From positions 39,573 through 103,572 of the forward strand of contig CAVRVD010000007.1 of the NCBI GenBank assembly GCA_963724535.1: a stretch of DNA of 64,000 bases. The letters are read 5' to 3'. The notes beneath the pieces are model-generated. The model saw only the letters and a program-made list of their open reading frames with translations, did no database searches and was not told where the DNA came from. Below, piece after piece: positions 1 to 8,316 of the stretch. Every line of letters starts with the position of its first letter. Positions within the stretch are counted from its first letter, which is position 1. This DNA is from JADJPO01 sp963724535. GTDB lineage: Bacteria > Actinomycetota > Actinomycetes > Actinomycetales > Kineosporiaceae. The position numbers and the translations under genes were made by a program.

Positions 1-1519
1 TACTTGCCGCGCTCGCCGACGGCTCGCTGAAGTACATCAGCACGATCACCCGCACGTAGAAGAACGCTGCGGCCGCGCTGGCCAGCACCCCGACCAGGGC
101 GAGAACCCACGCTCCGTTGGCGACCGCTGCCGCGAACACGGCGTACTTGCCCATGAACCCGCTGGTCAGTGGAATGCCCGCCATGGCCAGCAGGAACAAC
201 GCGAACGCGCCGGCCGCCATCGGGTAGCGCTTGCCCAACCCGGCCCACTGCGACAGGTGGGTGGCCTCCCCACCGACCCCCTCCTCGGTGGCGTCGCGGA
301 CCAACGAGATCAGCGCGAAGGCACCGATCGTGGTGAAACCGTAGGCGAACAGGTAGAACAGCACCCCGCTGACCCCGGCGCGGTCCATGGCCAGGACGCC
401 GGTGAGCAGGAACCCCGCGTGGGCGATCGAGGAGTAGGCCAGCATCCGCTTGACGTCGGTCTGCACGATGGCGATCACCGAACCGAGGATCATGGTCAGG
501 ATCGCCACCCCCCACATCGCCGGACGCCAGTCCCAGCTCACCCCGGGCAGCGCGACGTAGGCCACCCGCAGCAGCGCGCCGAAGGCGGCGACCTTGGTGC
601 AGGCCGCCATGAATCCGGTGACCGGGGTCGGGGCACCCTGGTAGACGTCAGGGGTCCAGACGTGGAACGGGGCCGCGCCGACCTTGAACAGCAGACCGAC
701 GGCGAGCAGCGCCGCACCCAGCAGCAGCAGTCCGTCTCGGCCGCTGACGGCGGTCCCGCCGACGCCGCTGACCGCGGTGGCGATGGCACCGAGGTTCACC
801 GAGCCGGCGAAGCCGTAGAGCAGGGCGGCACCGTAGAGGAAGAACGCCGAGGAGAACGCGCCGAGCAGGAAGTACTTCAGGCTCGCCTCCTGCGACAACA
901 GCCGGCGGCGCCGGGCCAGCCCGCACAACAGGTACAGCGGCAGCGAGAACACCTCGAGGGCGATGAACATGGTCAGCAGGTCGTTCGAGGCCGGGAAGAG
1001 CATCATCCCGCCCACCGAGAAGAGCACCAGGGGGTAGACCTCGGTCTGGATCAGGCCGGCCCGGCGTGCCTCGGCCTCGGCCGGCGAGCCCGGGACGGCG
1101 GAGGCCTGGGCGGTGAACGCCCCACCGGCCTCACCGGCCCGCTCGGACATGGTCAGGACGGCGAGCAGGGACAGCGCCACGATGGTCGCCTGGAGGAACA
1201 GGGCGGGGCCGTCGATGACGATCGAGCCGGCGCCGGCCGTCGAGCCGGCGGTCTTGACCGCGGTGTCCTGCAGTGCGAGCCAGGTCACGGCGCCCAGGGC
1301 CAGAACCAGGGTCGCCAGCGACAGGGCGACCTGGATGGGGTGCCGCTGCCGGCGCGGGGTGAACGCCTCGACGAGCACCGACAGGCAGGCTCCGCCGAAG
1401 ACCAGGAAGAGCGGCGTCAGCGCCGCGTAGTCGAACGTGGGAGCGGTGAACGACGCGGCCGGCGCCAGGGAGGGGACGGCGACTGCGCCGGCGAACTCCG
1501 GGATCGTCAACGGGCTCAC
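1..1519 (-). CDS. nuoN: NADH-quinone oxidoreductase subunit N, 3' end cut by window edge
   Basis: Antiporter-like membrane subunit of complex I, involved in proton pumping. About 506 codons are visible, reading from GTG at 1519 towards base 1, and no stop is reached. The translation is a run of hydrophobic helices with recognisable NuoN segments: LLFKVGAAPFHVWTPDVYQG, then GAPTPVTGFMAACTKVAAFG, and the broken-helix region DVKRMLAYSSIAHAGF. The GTG overlaps the nuoM stop as GTGA, so the two genes are translationally coupled. It is the last of 14 nuo genes in the standard order. Only the final residues are missing. Confidence 0.95.
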   Translation of the reverse strand, partial: MSPLTIPEFAGAVAVPSLAPAASFTAPTFDYAALTPLFLVFGGACLSVLVEAFTPRRQRHPIQVALSLATLVLALGAVTWLALQDTAVKTAGSTAGAGSIVIDGPALFLQATIVALSLLAVLTMSERAGEAGGAFTAQASAVPGSPAEAEARRAGLIQTEVYPLVLFSVGGMMLFPASNDLLTMFIALEVFSLPLYLLCGLARRRRLLSQEASLKYFLLGAFSSAFFLYGAALLYGFAGSVNLGAIATAVSGVGGTAVSGRDGLLLLGAALLAVGLLFKVGAAPFHVWTPDVYQGAPTPVTGFMAACTKVAAFGALLRVAYVALPGVSWDWRPAMWGVAILTMILGSVIAIVQTDVKRMLAYSSIAHAGFLLTGVLAMDRAGVSGVLFYLFAYGFTTIGAFALISLVRDATEEGVGGEATHLSQWAGLGKRYPMAAGAFALFLLAMAGIPLTSGFMGKYAVFAAAVANGAWVLALVGVLASAAAAFFYVRVIVLMYFSEPSASAAS

Positions 1520-3039
1520 GGCGCGGTCCCTTCGGCAACGGTCTCGACGGCAGGTGACGGGTCGACCTGCTGCACGTCCTGCAGGGTGCGGTCGACGGCG
1601 GGGGTCAGCACGTCGAGCACCGGCTTGGGGTAGAAGCCCAGGGCCAGGATCACCGCGACCAGTGGAGCGACCACCCAGAGCTCGCGCGAGCCCATGTCGC
1701 GCCAGTTCGCGGCATACTCACGCCGCGGCCCCGTGAAGATCCGCTGGTAGGTGATCAGGATGTACAGCGCCGCCAGGATGATCCCGGATGTGGCCAGCAC
1801 GGCGATCGCCGGGTACCGGGTGTAGGTGCCGACCAGCACCAGGAACTCGCTGATGAAGCTCGACATGCCCGGTAGCGCCAGGCTGGACAGACCGGCGAGC
1901 AGGAACGCTCCGGCCAGCAGCGGGGTGTTGCGCTGCAGCCCGCCGAAGGCGTCGATGGCTGCCGTGCCACGCCGGGCGATCAGCATGCCCCCGACCAGGA
2001 ACAGGGCTGCGGTGGAGAACCCGTGGTTGACCATGTAGAGCGCCGAGCCGGACTGGCCGTAGCTGGTCATCGCGAAGATGCCCAGCACGATGAACCCGAA
2101 GTGCGAGATCGAGGTGTAGGCGATCAACCGCTTCAGGTCACTCTGGCCGATCGCCAGCAGCGCCCCGTACACGATGGAGACCAGCGCGAACGCGACGATC
2201 ACCGGTGCGGCCCAGCGGCTGGCATTCGGGAACAGCGGCAGGCACAGGGTGAGCATGCCGAAGGTGCCGACCTTGTCCAGGACACCGACCAGCAACACCG
2301 AGACGGTCGGCGGGGCCTCGCCGGCGGCGTCCGGCAACCAGGTGTGCACCGGCCACATCGGGGCCTTCACGGCGAAGGCGAAGAAGAAGCCGAGGAACAT
2401 CACGCGCTCGACCGCCACGCTGCTGAAGGAGATCCCGGTCAGTGCCTGGGTGAGGAAGCCCTGCTCGCCGCCCGGCCCCTGGGTGTACAGACCGATCACT
2501 GCGACCAACATGACCAGCCCGCCGAGCAGGCTGTACAGCAGGAACTTCACCGCCGCGTACCGACGCTGCGGGCCGCCGAACTGGCCGATCAGGAAGTAGA
2601 CCGGGATCAGCATCGCCTCGAAGAAGACGTAGAACAGGAACACGTCCCGGGCGGCGAAGACCCCGATCATGAAGGTCTCGAGCACCAGGACCAGGGCGAA
2701 GAAGTTGCGGGCGGCGTTGCCGCGGTAGTCGTTCCAGGCCGCCGCCACACAGATCGGCACCAGAATCGTCGACAGCAGCACCATGGTCAGCGCGATGCCA
2801 TCCACGCCGAGGGCGTAGCTGGCGCCGATCTGCGGGATCCAGGAGTGGTTCTCGGCGAACTGGTACAGACCGGCGTTGCCCACGTCGAAGCGCAGAGCCA
2901 TGCCCAGGCTGAGGGCGAGGACGGCGAGCGAGGTGGCCAGTGCGACGACCCGGGCCAACTGGTCGGTGCCGCGTGGCAGCGCCCAGACGACGACGGCGCC
3001 GATCAGCGGGAGCAGACCGATGATGGTCAGCCAGGGCAT
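1516..3039 (-). CDS. nuoM: NADH-quinone oxidoreductase subunit M
   Basis: Antiporter-like proton-translocating subunit of complex I, 507 residues. The ATG at 3039 opens MPWLTIIGLLPLIGA, a typical NuoM first helix, and is preceded by a GGAAGGAA-like ribosome binding site. The frame stays open further upstream, but that stretch is charged and does not resemble the family. Family motifs include VFFEAMLIPVYFLIG, AFAVKAPMWPVHTWLPDAAG with the conserved lysine, and SDLKRLIAYTSISHFGF. The end overlaps nuoN by 4 bases. Confidence 0.97.
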   Translation of the reverse strand: MPWLTIIGLLPLIGAVVVWALPRGTDQLARVVALATSLAVLALSLGMALRFDVGNAGLYQFAENHSWIPQIGASYALGVDGIALTMVLLSTILVPICVAAAWNDYRGNAARNFFALVLVLETFMIGVFAARDVFLFYVFFEAMLIPVYFLIGQFGGPQRRYAAVKFLLYSLLGGLVMLVAVIGLYTQGPGGEQGFLTQALTGISFSSVAVERVMFLGFFFAFAVKAPMWPVHTWLPDAAGEAPPTVSVLLVGVLDKVGTFGMLTLCLPLFPNASRWAAPVIVAFALVSIVYGALLAIGQSDLKRLIAYTSISHFGFIVLGIFAMTSYGQSGSALYMVNHGFSTAALFLVGGMLIARRGTAAIDAFGGLQRNTPLLAGAFLLAGLSSLALPGMSSFISEFLVLVGTYTRYPAIAVLATSGIILAALYILITYQRIFTGPRREYAANWRDMGSRELWVVAPLVAVILALGFYPKPVLDVLTPAVDRTLQDVQQVDPSPAVETVAEGTAP

Positions 3040-3071
3040 TGAGGTTCCTTCCCTCGTTCCGCGTCGCTCGG

Positions 3072-5024
3072 TCAGATCCGGACGGCCAGGACGCCGAGGA
3101 CCAGGACGGCCACCCCGGCAAGCATCGATGCGGCGTAGGAGCGGACCAGGCCGCTCTGCCAGCGCCGCAGCCGCCCGGCCGCGCCACCGACCAGGGCCGC
3201 GACCCCACCCACCGCGCCGTCCACGCCCTTGGTGTCGGCGAAGACCAGGAACCGGGTCAGGTACTGGCCGGGCCGCATGAACACCGCCTCGTTCACGTCG
3301 TCCTGGTACAGGTCCTTGCGGGCCGCCCGGGTCAGCCACGACCCCTGCGGGGCGGTCCGCGGCACGTCCGCCTGCCAGTACTGACGCCAGGCCAGCGCCC
3401 CGCCGGTCGCGACCAGCACCAGGGTCAGCGCCATCAGCGGGTACTTGGCGATCACCGGGCTGTGCTCCTCAACGACACCGACCACCGGCTCCATCCAGAC
3501 GTGGAACCGCTCGCCGAGGTAGAGGAAGGCGCCCAGCCCGACCGAGCCGACGGCCAGGACCACCATCGGCACGGTCATCAGCGACGGCGACTCGTGCGGG
3601 TGCGCGTCCTCGCTCCACCGGGCCCGACCGTGGAAGGTCATGAAGAACAGCCGGGACATGTAGAACGCGGTGATGCCGGCGCCGATCAGCGCGGCGCCGC
3701 CGAACACCCAGGGCCGCCAGCCCTCGCCGGTGGCGAACGCGGTCTCGATGACGCCGTCCTTGCTGAAGAAGCCGGAGAACGGGGGGACGCCGAGGATCGC
3801 CAACCAGCCGAAGGCGAACGTCGCCCAGGTGGTCTTCATCGCGGTGGACAGGGCGCCGAAGCGGCGCATGTCGACCGAGTCGTCCATGCCGTGCATCACC
3901 GAGCCGGCGCCGAGGAACATCCCGGCCTTGAAGAAGCCGTGGGTGAGCAAGTGCATGATCGCGAACACGTAGCCGATCCCGCCCAGGCCCGCGGCGAGCA
4001 TCATGTAGCCGATCTGGGACATGGTGGAGGCGGCGAGCGCCTTCTTGATGTCGTCCTTGGCGCAGCCCACGACCGCCCCGAACAGCAGGGTGACCGCTCC
4101 GACGATGACGACGGCGAGCTGGGCGTTCGGGGCCGCCTCGTAGAGGGGGCCGCTGCGGACTACGAGGTAGACGCCGGCGGTGACCATGGTCGCGGCGTGG
4201 ATCAGCGCGGACACGGGCGTCGGGCCGGCCATCGCGTCGCCCAGCCAGGCCTGCAGCGGGACCTGCGCCGACTTGCCGCAGGCACCGAGCAGCAGCGCCA
4301 GGCCGATCCAGGTCGTCGTGGTCTGCGGGGCCTCGGCGGCGTTGGGCAGCACGCCCGCGAAGGTGACCGTGCCGAACGTCGCGAACATGATCATGAGGGC
4401 CACCGACAGGCCGAAGTCGCCGGCCCGGTTCATGATGAACGCCTTCTTGGCGGCGGTGGCGTAGTCCGGCTTGATGTTCCAGAACCCGATCAGCAGGTAC
4501 GAGGCCAGGCCGACGCCCTCCCAGCCGACGTAGAGCAGCAGGTAGGAGTCGGCCAGCACCAGCAGCAGCATCGATGCGACGAAGAAGTTGAGGTAGGCGA
4601 AGAAGCGGCGCCGGTCCGGGTCGTGTTCCATGTAGGCCACGGAGTAGACGTGGATGAGCGAGCCGACGAAGGTGATCAGCAGGACGAAGGACAGCGACAG
4701 CGGGTCGAGCAGCAACCCCGCGTCGAGCTGGAAACCCCCGGCCGGGACCCAGGAGAACAGGTGGACGTCGCGGACCCGCTCCTCGGGGGCCAGCCCGCGC
4801 AGATCGAGGAACAGCAGGGCGCCGTAGACGAACGCGGCCCAGGAGGCGAGCACAGCGAGCCAGTGCCCCCAGGCGTCGGTTCGCCGCCCGCCGAGCAGCA
4901 GGACCGCCGCGCCGAGCAGGGGCAGCGCCACCAGCAGCCAGGCCCCGGTCTGGAGCCCGCCGGAGGCGGCGAGGATCTCCGCCCGTTCCGCTTCCGCCGG
5001 CAACGCGGTCAGTAGCTGAGTCAC
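3072..5024 (-). CDS. nuoL: NADH-quinone oxidoreductase subunit L
   Basis: Largest antiporter-like subunit of complex I, 650 residues, with the long lateral helix expected in the C-terminal third. Diagnostic stretches are LLYVGWEGVGLASYLLIGFW, AGDFGLSVALMIMFATFGTV, VPLQAWLGDAMAGPTPVSAL, and DDIKKALAASTMSQIGYMML with the discontinuous-helix lysines. The start is GTG at 5024. It sits 11 bases after nuoK and 32 bases before nuoM, so it belongs to the same operon. Length and motifs are normal for the family. Confidence 0.97.
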   Translation of the reverse strand: MTQLLTALPAEAERAEILAASGGLQTGAWLLVALPLLGAAVLLLGGRRTDAWGHWLAVLASWAAFVYGALLFLDLRGLAPEERVRDVHLFSWVPAGGFQLDAGLLLDPLSLSFVLLITFVGSLIHVYSVAYMEHDPDRRRFFAYLNFFVASMLLLVLADSYLLLYVGWEGVGLASYLLIGFWNIKPDYATAAKKAFIMNRAGDFGLSVALMIMFATFGTVTFAGVLPNAAEAPQTTTTWIGLALLLGACGKSAQVPLQAWLGDAMAGPTPVSALIHAATMVTAGVYLVVRSGPLYEAAPNAQLAVVIVGAVTLLFGAVVGCAKDDIKKALAASTMSQIGYMMLAAGLGGIGYVFAIMHLLTHGFFKAGMFLGAGSVMHGMDDSVDMRRFGALSTAMKTTWATFAFGWLAILGVPPFSGFFSKDGVIETAFATGEGWRPWVFGGAALIGAGITAFYMSRLFFMTFHGRARWSEDAHPHESPSLMTVPMVVLAVGSVGLGAFLYLGERFHVWMEPVVGVVEEHSPVIAKYPLMALTLVLVATGGALAWRQYWQADVPRTAPQGSWLTRAARKDLYQDDVNEAVFMRPGQYLTRFLVFADTKGVDGAVGGVAALVGGAAGRLRRWQSGLVRSYAASMLAGVAVLVLGVLAVRI

Positions 5025-5035
5025 TGCTGTTCCTC

Positions 5036-5338
5036 TCAGTACTTCAGCAGGTTCGCGTCGTCGACCGAGGCCGAGCGGCGGGTCCGGAAGATCGTCATGA
5101 TGATCGCGAGTCCGACCACCACCTCGGCGGCAGCGACCAGCATGACGAACAGGGCGATCACCTGGCCGCTGATGTCACCGGCGGCCCGGGCGAAGGTCAC
5201 GAAGGCCAGGTTCGTCGCGTTGAGCATCAGCTCGACCCCCATGAACACGATGATCGCGTTACGACGCAGCAGCACCGTCATCGCCCCGATGATGAACAGC
5301 AGCGCGGACAGGAACAGCCACCAGTCCTGGCCCATCAC
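5036..5338 (-). CDS. nuoK: NADH-quinone oxidoreductase subunit K
   Basis: Small three-helix complex I subunit, 100 residues, the usual length. It contains the conserved helix-2 glutamate in FMGVELMLNATNLAF and a second acidic residue in AAAEVVVGLAI. GTG at 5338 overlaps the nuoJ stop as GTGA. An in-frame ATG follows directly at 5335, so the start could be one codon later; GTG is preferred because it gives the same overlap seen elsewhere in the operon. Confidence 0.97.
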   Translation of the reverse strand: MMGQDWWLFLSALLFIIGAMTVLLRRNAIIVFMGVELMLNATNLAFVTFARAAGDISGQVIALFVMLVAAAEVVVGLAIIMTIFRTRRSASVDDANLLKY

Positions 5339-6165
5339 CGATCCCCCTTCCCAGGCAGCGGGCCGGGTTCAGCGCCGTCGTCGTCGCGTCCGGTATCCAG
5401 GCCGACGTCGAGCGGGTCGACGATCTCGGCGAGGGTGTGTGAGACCTCTCCGGCCCGCTCGGAGGCCGGGCGAATCTGACCGCGGGCGGTGAGGACCCGG
5501 GAGACGGACAGCTCGCTCGGCGTACCGTCCGGCAGCAGCGCCGGGGTGTTGACGGCGTTGTGCCGGGCGAAGACCCCCGGCGCCGGCAGCGGGGCCTTGA
5601 CCGGACCGGAGCGGATCCGGCGCTCGGCCAGCTCGCGCTGGGTGGGCCTGGGGAACAGGCGTTCCCGGTGCGCAAGGACCATCGCGCCGAGCGCCGCCGT
5701 GATCAGCAGGGCACCGGTGACCTCGAAGGCGAACACGTACTGGCCGAAGATGGTCGAGGCGATCGCCCCGATGTTGCCGTCCGCGTTGACCTCCGACAGC
5801 CCGCGGAAGGGCGGGATCCGTGCCTGCCCCAGCGCGGACAGCATCAGCACGGCCAGGCCGGTGCCGAGCAACGCGGCGACCAGCCGTTGGCCCTTGATCG
5901 TCTCGACCAGTGAATCCGCCGAGTCGACGCCGATCAGCATCAGGACGAACAGGAACAGCATCATCACGGCGCCGGTGTAGACGAAGATCTGCACGGCGCC
6001 GAGGAACGGGGCCTCGAGTGCGAAGTAGACGACGCCCAGGCCGACCATCACCAGGGCCATACACAGCGCGGCGTGCACGGCCTTCTTGGCGAACAGCAGA
6101 CCCAGCGCTCCGAGGATCATGACCGGCGCCACGATCCAGAACAGCGTTGCTTCGCCCCCGCTCAT
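5335..6165 (-). CDS. nuoJ: NADH-quinone oxidoreductase subunit J
   Basis: Membrane subunit of complex I, 276 residues. The five-helix NuoJ core covers roughly residues 1-175, with VYTGAVMMLFLFVLMLIGVD as the characteristic third helix. A hydrophilic tail of about 100 residues follows, making it clearly longer than the 184-residue E. coli protein. Such tails are known in actinobacterial NuoJ, and their role is not evident from sequence. ATG at 6165 overlaps the nuoI stop as ATGA. Confidence 0.96.
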   Translation of the reverse strand: MSGGEATLFWIVAPVMILGALGLLFAKKAVHAALCMALVMVGLGVVYFALEAPFLGAVQIFVYTGAVMMLFLFVLMLIGVDSADSLVETIKGQRLVAALLGTGLAVLMLSALGQARIPPFRGLSEVNADGNIGAIASTIFGQYVFAFEVTGALLITAALGAMVLAHRERLFPRPTQRELAERRIRSGPVKAPLPAPGVFARHNAVNTPALLPDGTPSELSVSRVLTARGQIRPASERAGEVSHTLAEIVDPLDVGLDTGRDDDGAEPGPLPGKGDR

Positions 6166-6833
6166 CGCCGGTCCTCCGTCGCGTCATCGCTCACGTCGAG
6201 CCGGTCCGAGACGCTGCCCCGGACGCCGGCATGGGCCTCACCGCGACGGGCCGCCACCCACTCCTTCTGCTCGGCCACCGCCTCGGTGACCGCCCCACGG
6301 TAGTAATCCACTTCGTCGGTTCCGGGGACCATCGGGTGCGGGGCCTCGAGCATGCCGGCCACCATGGGCCCGAGCAGGTCGTGCTTCTCGTAGATCAGCC
6401 CCGCCCGGGTGGGCCCGGCCAGCTCGTACTCGTTGGTCATGGTCAGCGCCCGGGTCGGGCAGGCCTCGATGCACAGGCCGCAGAGAATGCAGCGCAGGTA
6501 GTTGATCTGGTAGACGCGCCCGTACCGCTCCCCGGGGGAGTAGCGCTCCTCCTCGGTGTTGTCGCCACCCTCGACGTAGATGGCGTCGGCGGGGCAGGCC
6601 CAGGCACACAGCTCACAGCCGATGCACTTCTCCAACCCGTCCGGATGCCGGTTCAGCTGGTGGCGGCCGTGGAAGCGCGGCTGCGGCGGGTTGAACTTGC
6701 CCTCGTCGGGGTACTGCTCGGTCTTGGGCTTGCGGAACAGCTCCTTGAAGGTGACCCCGAAGCCCGCGACCGACGCCAGGAACGAGGCCCGGTCGGTCGG
6801 GGTGGACATCGTGCGGTCTGGCTGGTCAGGCAT
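6162..6833 (-). CDS. nuoI: NADH-quinone oxidoreductase subunit I (two 4Fe-4S clusters)
   Basis: Electron-transfer subunit linking the peripheral arm to NuoB, 223 residues. Two ferredoxin motifs are visible, CIGCELCAWACP and CILCGLCIEACP, which bind clusters N6a and N6b. I place the start at ATG 6833: a GAGGAG ribosome binding site lies about 8 bases upstream and the gene then overlaps nuoH by 8 bases. An in-frame ATG at 6809 has no such site. The tail after about residue 190 is charged and probably flexible. Confidence 0.96.
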   Translation of the reverse strand: MPDQPDRTMSTPTDRASFLASVAGFGVTFKELFRKPKTEQYPDEGKFNPPQPRFHGRHQLNRHPDGLEKCIGCELCAWACPADAIYVEGGDNTEEERYSPGERYGRVYQINYLRCILCGLCIEACPTRALTMTNEYELAGPTRAGLIYEKHDLLGPMVAGMLEAPHPMVPGTDEVDYYRGAVTEAVAEQKEWVAARRGEAHAGVRGSVSDRLDVSDDATEDRR

Positions 6834-8316
6834 CGGCCTGCTCCTCGTCCTCGCCCGTCGTGGTCGAGCCCCGCACGGCCGTCTCGTCCTGGTCGTCGGT
6901 GTCGCCCCGACCGACGTCCTCGCCGCTGCTGGCGACCAGCACCGGAGCGCGGTCCGCATCGTCCTGGTCTTCGCCCGGACCCGAGCTACGCACCAGACGC
7001 TGCCCCGGCAACGGCGGCACCGGGTAGCCGCCGGCGAACGGATCGACCTCGTCCGGCGGAGGGGTGTGCCGGCGCACGGCGGTCTGCTCGCTCTTCGCCG
7101 AGCTCGACCAGACGACGGCCATCACGCCGCCCAACAGCGCCAGCAGGCCGACCAGCAGGGCGATCCGGGTTCCGCCGCTGAGGTCCTCGTTCAGACGCAG
7201 GGCACGGATGAACGCGACGGCGACGATCCAGACCAGGGCGATGGGGATGAGCACCTTCCAGCCGAACCGCATGAACTGGTCGTAGCGCAGCCTGGGCAGG
7301 GTGCCGCGCAGCCAGATGAAGAAGAAGAGGAACAGGCAGAGCTTGCCGACGAACCACAGCATCGGCCACCAGCCGGTGTTGAGTACACCGTCCCCGATCG
7401 CCGACAGCGGCCACGGGGCTCGCCAGCCGCCGAGGAAGAGGGTGGTGGCGATGGCCGAGACGGTCACCATGTTGACGTACTCGGCGAGGAAGAACAGCGC
7501 GAACTTCAGCGACGAGTACTCGGTGTGGAAACCACCGACCAGCTCACCCTCGGCCTCCGGTAGGTCGAACGGGGCCCGGTTGGTCTCCCCGACCATGGCG
7601 ATCACGTAGACCACGAAGGCCACCGGCAGCTGGAAGGCGAACCAGGACGGCATCTGCAGGTCGAGGCCGAAGAGGCTCACCGGGACGGCGTTCGCCTGGG
7701 CGTCCACGATCGCGGAGGTGGACATCGAGCCGGAGTACAGGAAGACGCTGATCAGGGCCAGGCCCATCGCGATCTCGTAGGAGATGACCTGAGCCGAGGA
7801 GCGCAGCCCGCCCAGTAACGGGTAGGTCGAGCCCGATGACCAACCGGCGAGTACCAGCCCGTAGACGCCGATCGCGGTGATCGCCAGCACGTACAGCACT
7901 GCCACCGACAGGTCGGTCAGCTGCAGTGGGGTGACGATGTCGGTGAACGGGATCCGCGCCTCGGGCCCGAACGGGATCACCGCGAACGCCACGAAGCAGG
8001 TGACGGCCGAGATGACGGGGGCCATGACGTAGACCGCCTTGTCGACGCCCTTGGGGGTGATGTCCTCCTTGAGCGCCAGCTTGATCCCGTCGGCCAGCGA
8101 CTGGAGCAGCCCGAACGGACCGACCCGGTTGGGACCGGGCCGCGACTGCATCCGGGCCACCACCCGGCGCTCGGCCCAGATCATCAGCAGGGTGATCACG
8201 ACGAGGAAGGCGAAGATGAACACCGCCTTGCCGAAGACCACCCAGCCGTTGTCCTGGCTGAAGTCTGCCGTCGGGTTCTCCGCGAGCAACCCCATCTGCA
8301 CAGCCAACGGGTTCAT
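6826..8316 (-). CDS. nuoH: NADH-quinone oxidoreductase subunit H
   Basis: Quinone-chamber membrane subunit, 496 residues. Conserved loops are present: MQSRPGPNRVGPFGLLQSLA, then GETNRAPFDLPEAEGELVGG with quinone-site acidic residues, and FHTEYSSLKFALFFLAEY. After the last helix (about residue 405) there is an acidic, low-complexity tail of roughly 90 residues absent from E. coli NuoH. ATG at 8316 overlaps the nuoG stop as ATGA. Confidence 0.97.
   Translation of the reverse strand: MNPLAVQMGLLAENPTADFSQDNGWVVFGKAVFIFAFLVVITLLMIWAERRVVARMQSRPGPNRVGPFGLLQSLADGIKLALKEDITPKGVDKAVYVMAPVISAVTCFVAFAVIPFGPEARIPFTDIVTPLQLTDLSVAVLYVLAITAIGVYGLVLAGWSSGSTYPLLGGLRSSAQVISYEIAMGLALISVFLYSGSMSTSAIVDAQANAVPVSLFGLDLQMPSWFAFQLPVAFVVYVIAMVGETNRAPFDLPEAEGELVGGFHTEYSSLKFALFFLAEYVNMVTVSAIATTLFLGGWRAPWPLSAIGDGVLNTGWWPMLWFVGKLCLFLFFFIWLRGTLPRLRYDQFMRFGWKVLIPIALVWIVAVAFIRALRLNEDLSGGTRIALLVGLLALLGGVMAVVWSSSAKSEQTAVRRHTPPPDEVDPFAGGYPVPPLPGQRLVRSSGPGEDQDDADRAPVLVASSGEDVGRGDTDDQDETAVRGSTTTGEDEEQADA

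Noticed and set aside
257..5015. Very long open frames on the plus strand opposite nuoN, nuoM and nuoL
   Set aside because: Their translations are Arg/Gly/Gln/Asp-rich without domains, as expected for shadows of GC-rich genes; the minus-strand products match complex I subunits throughout.
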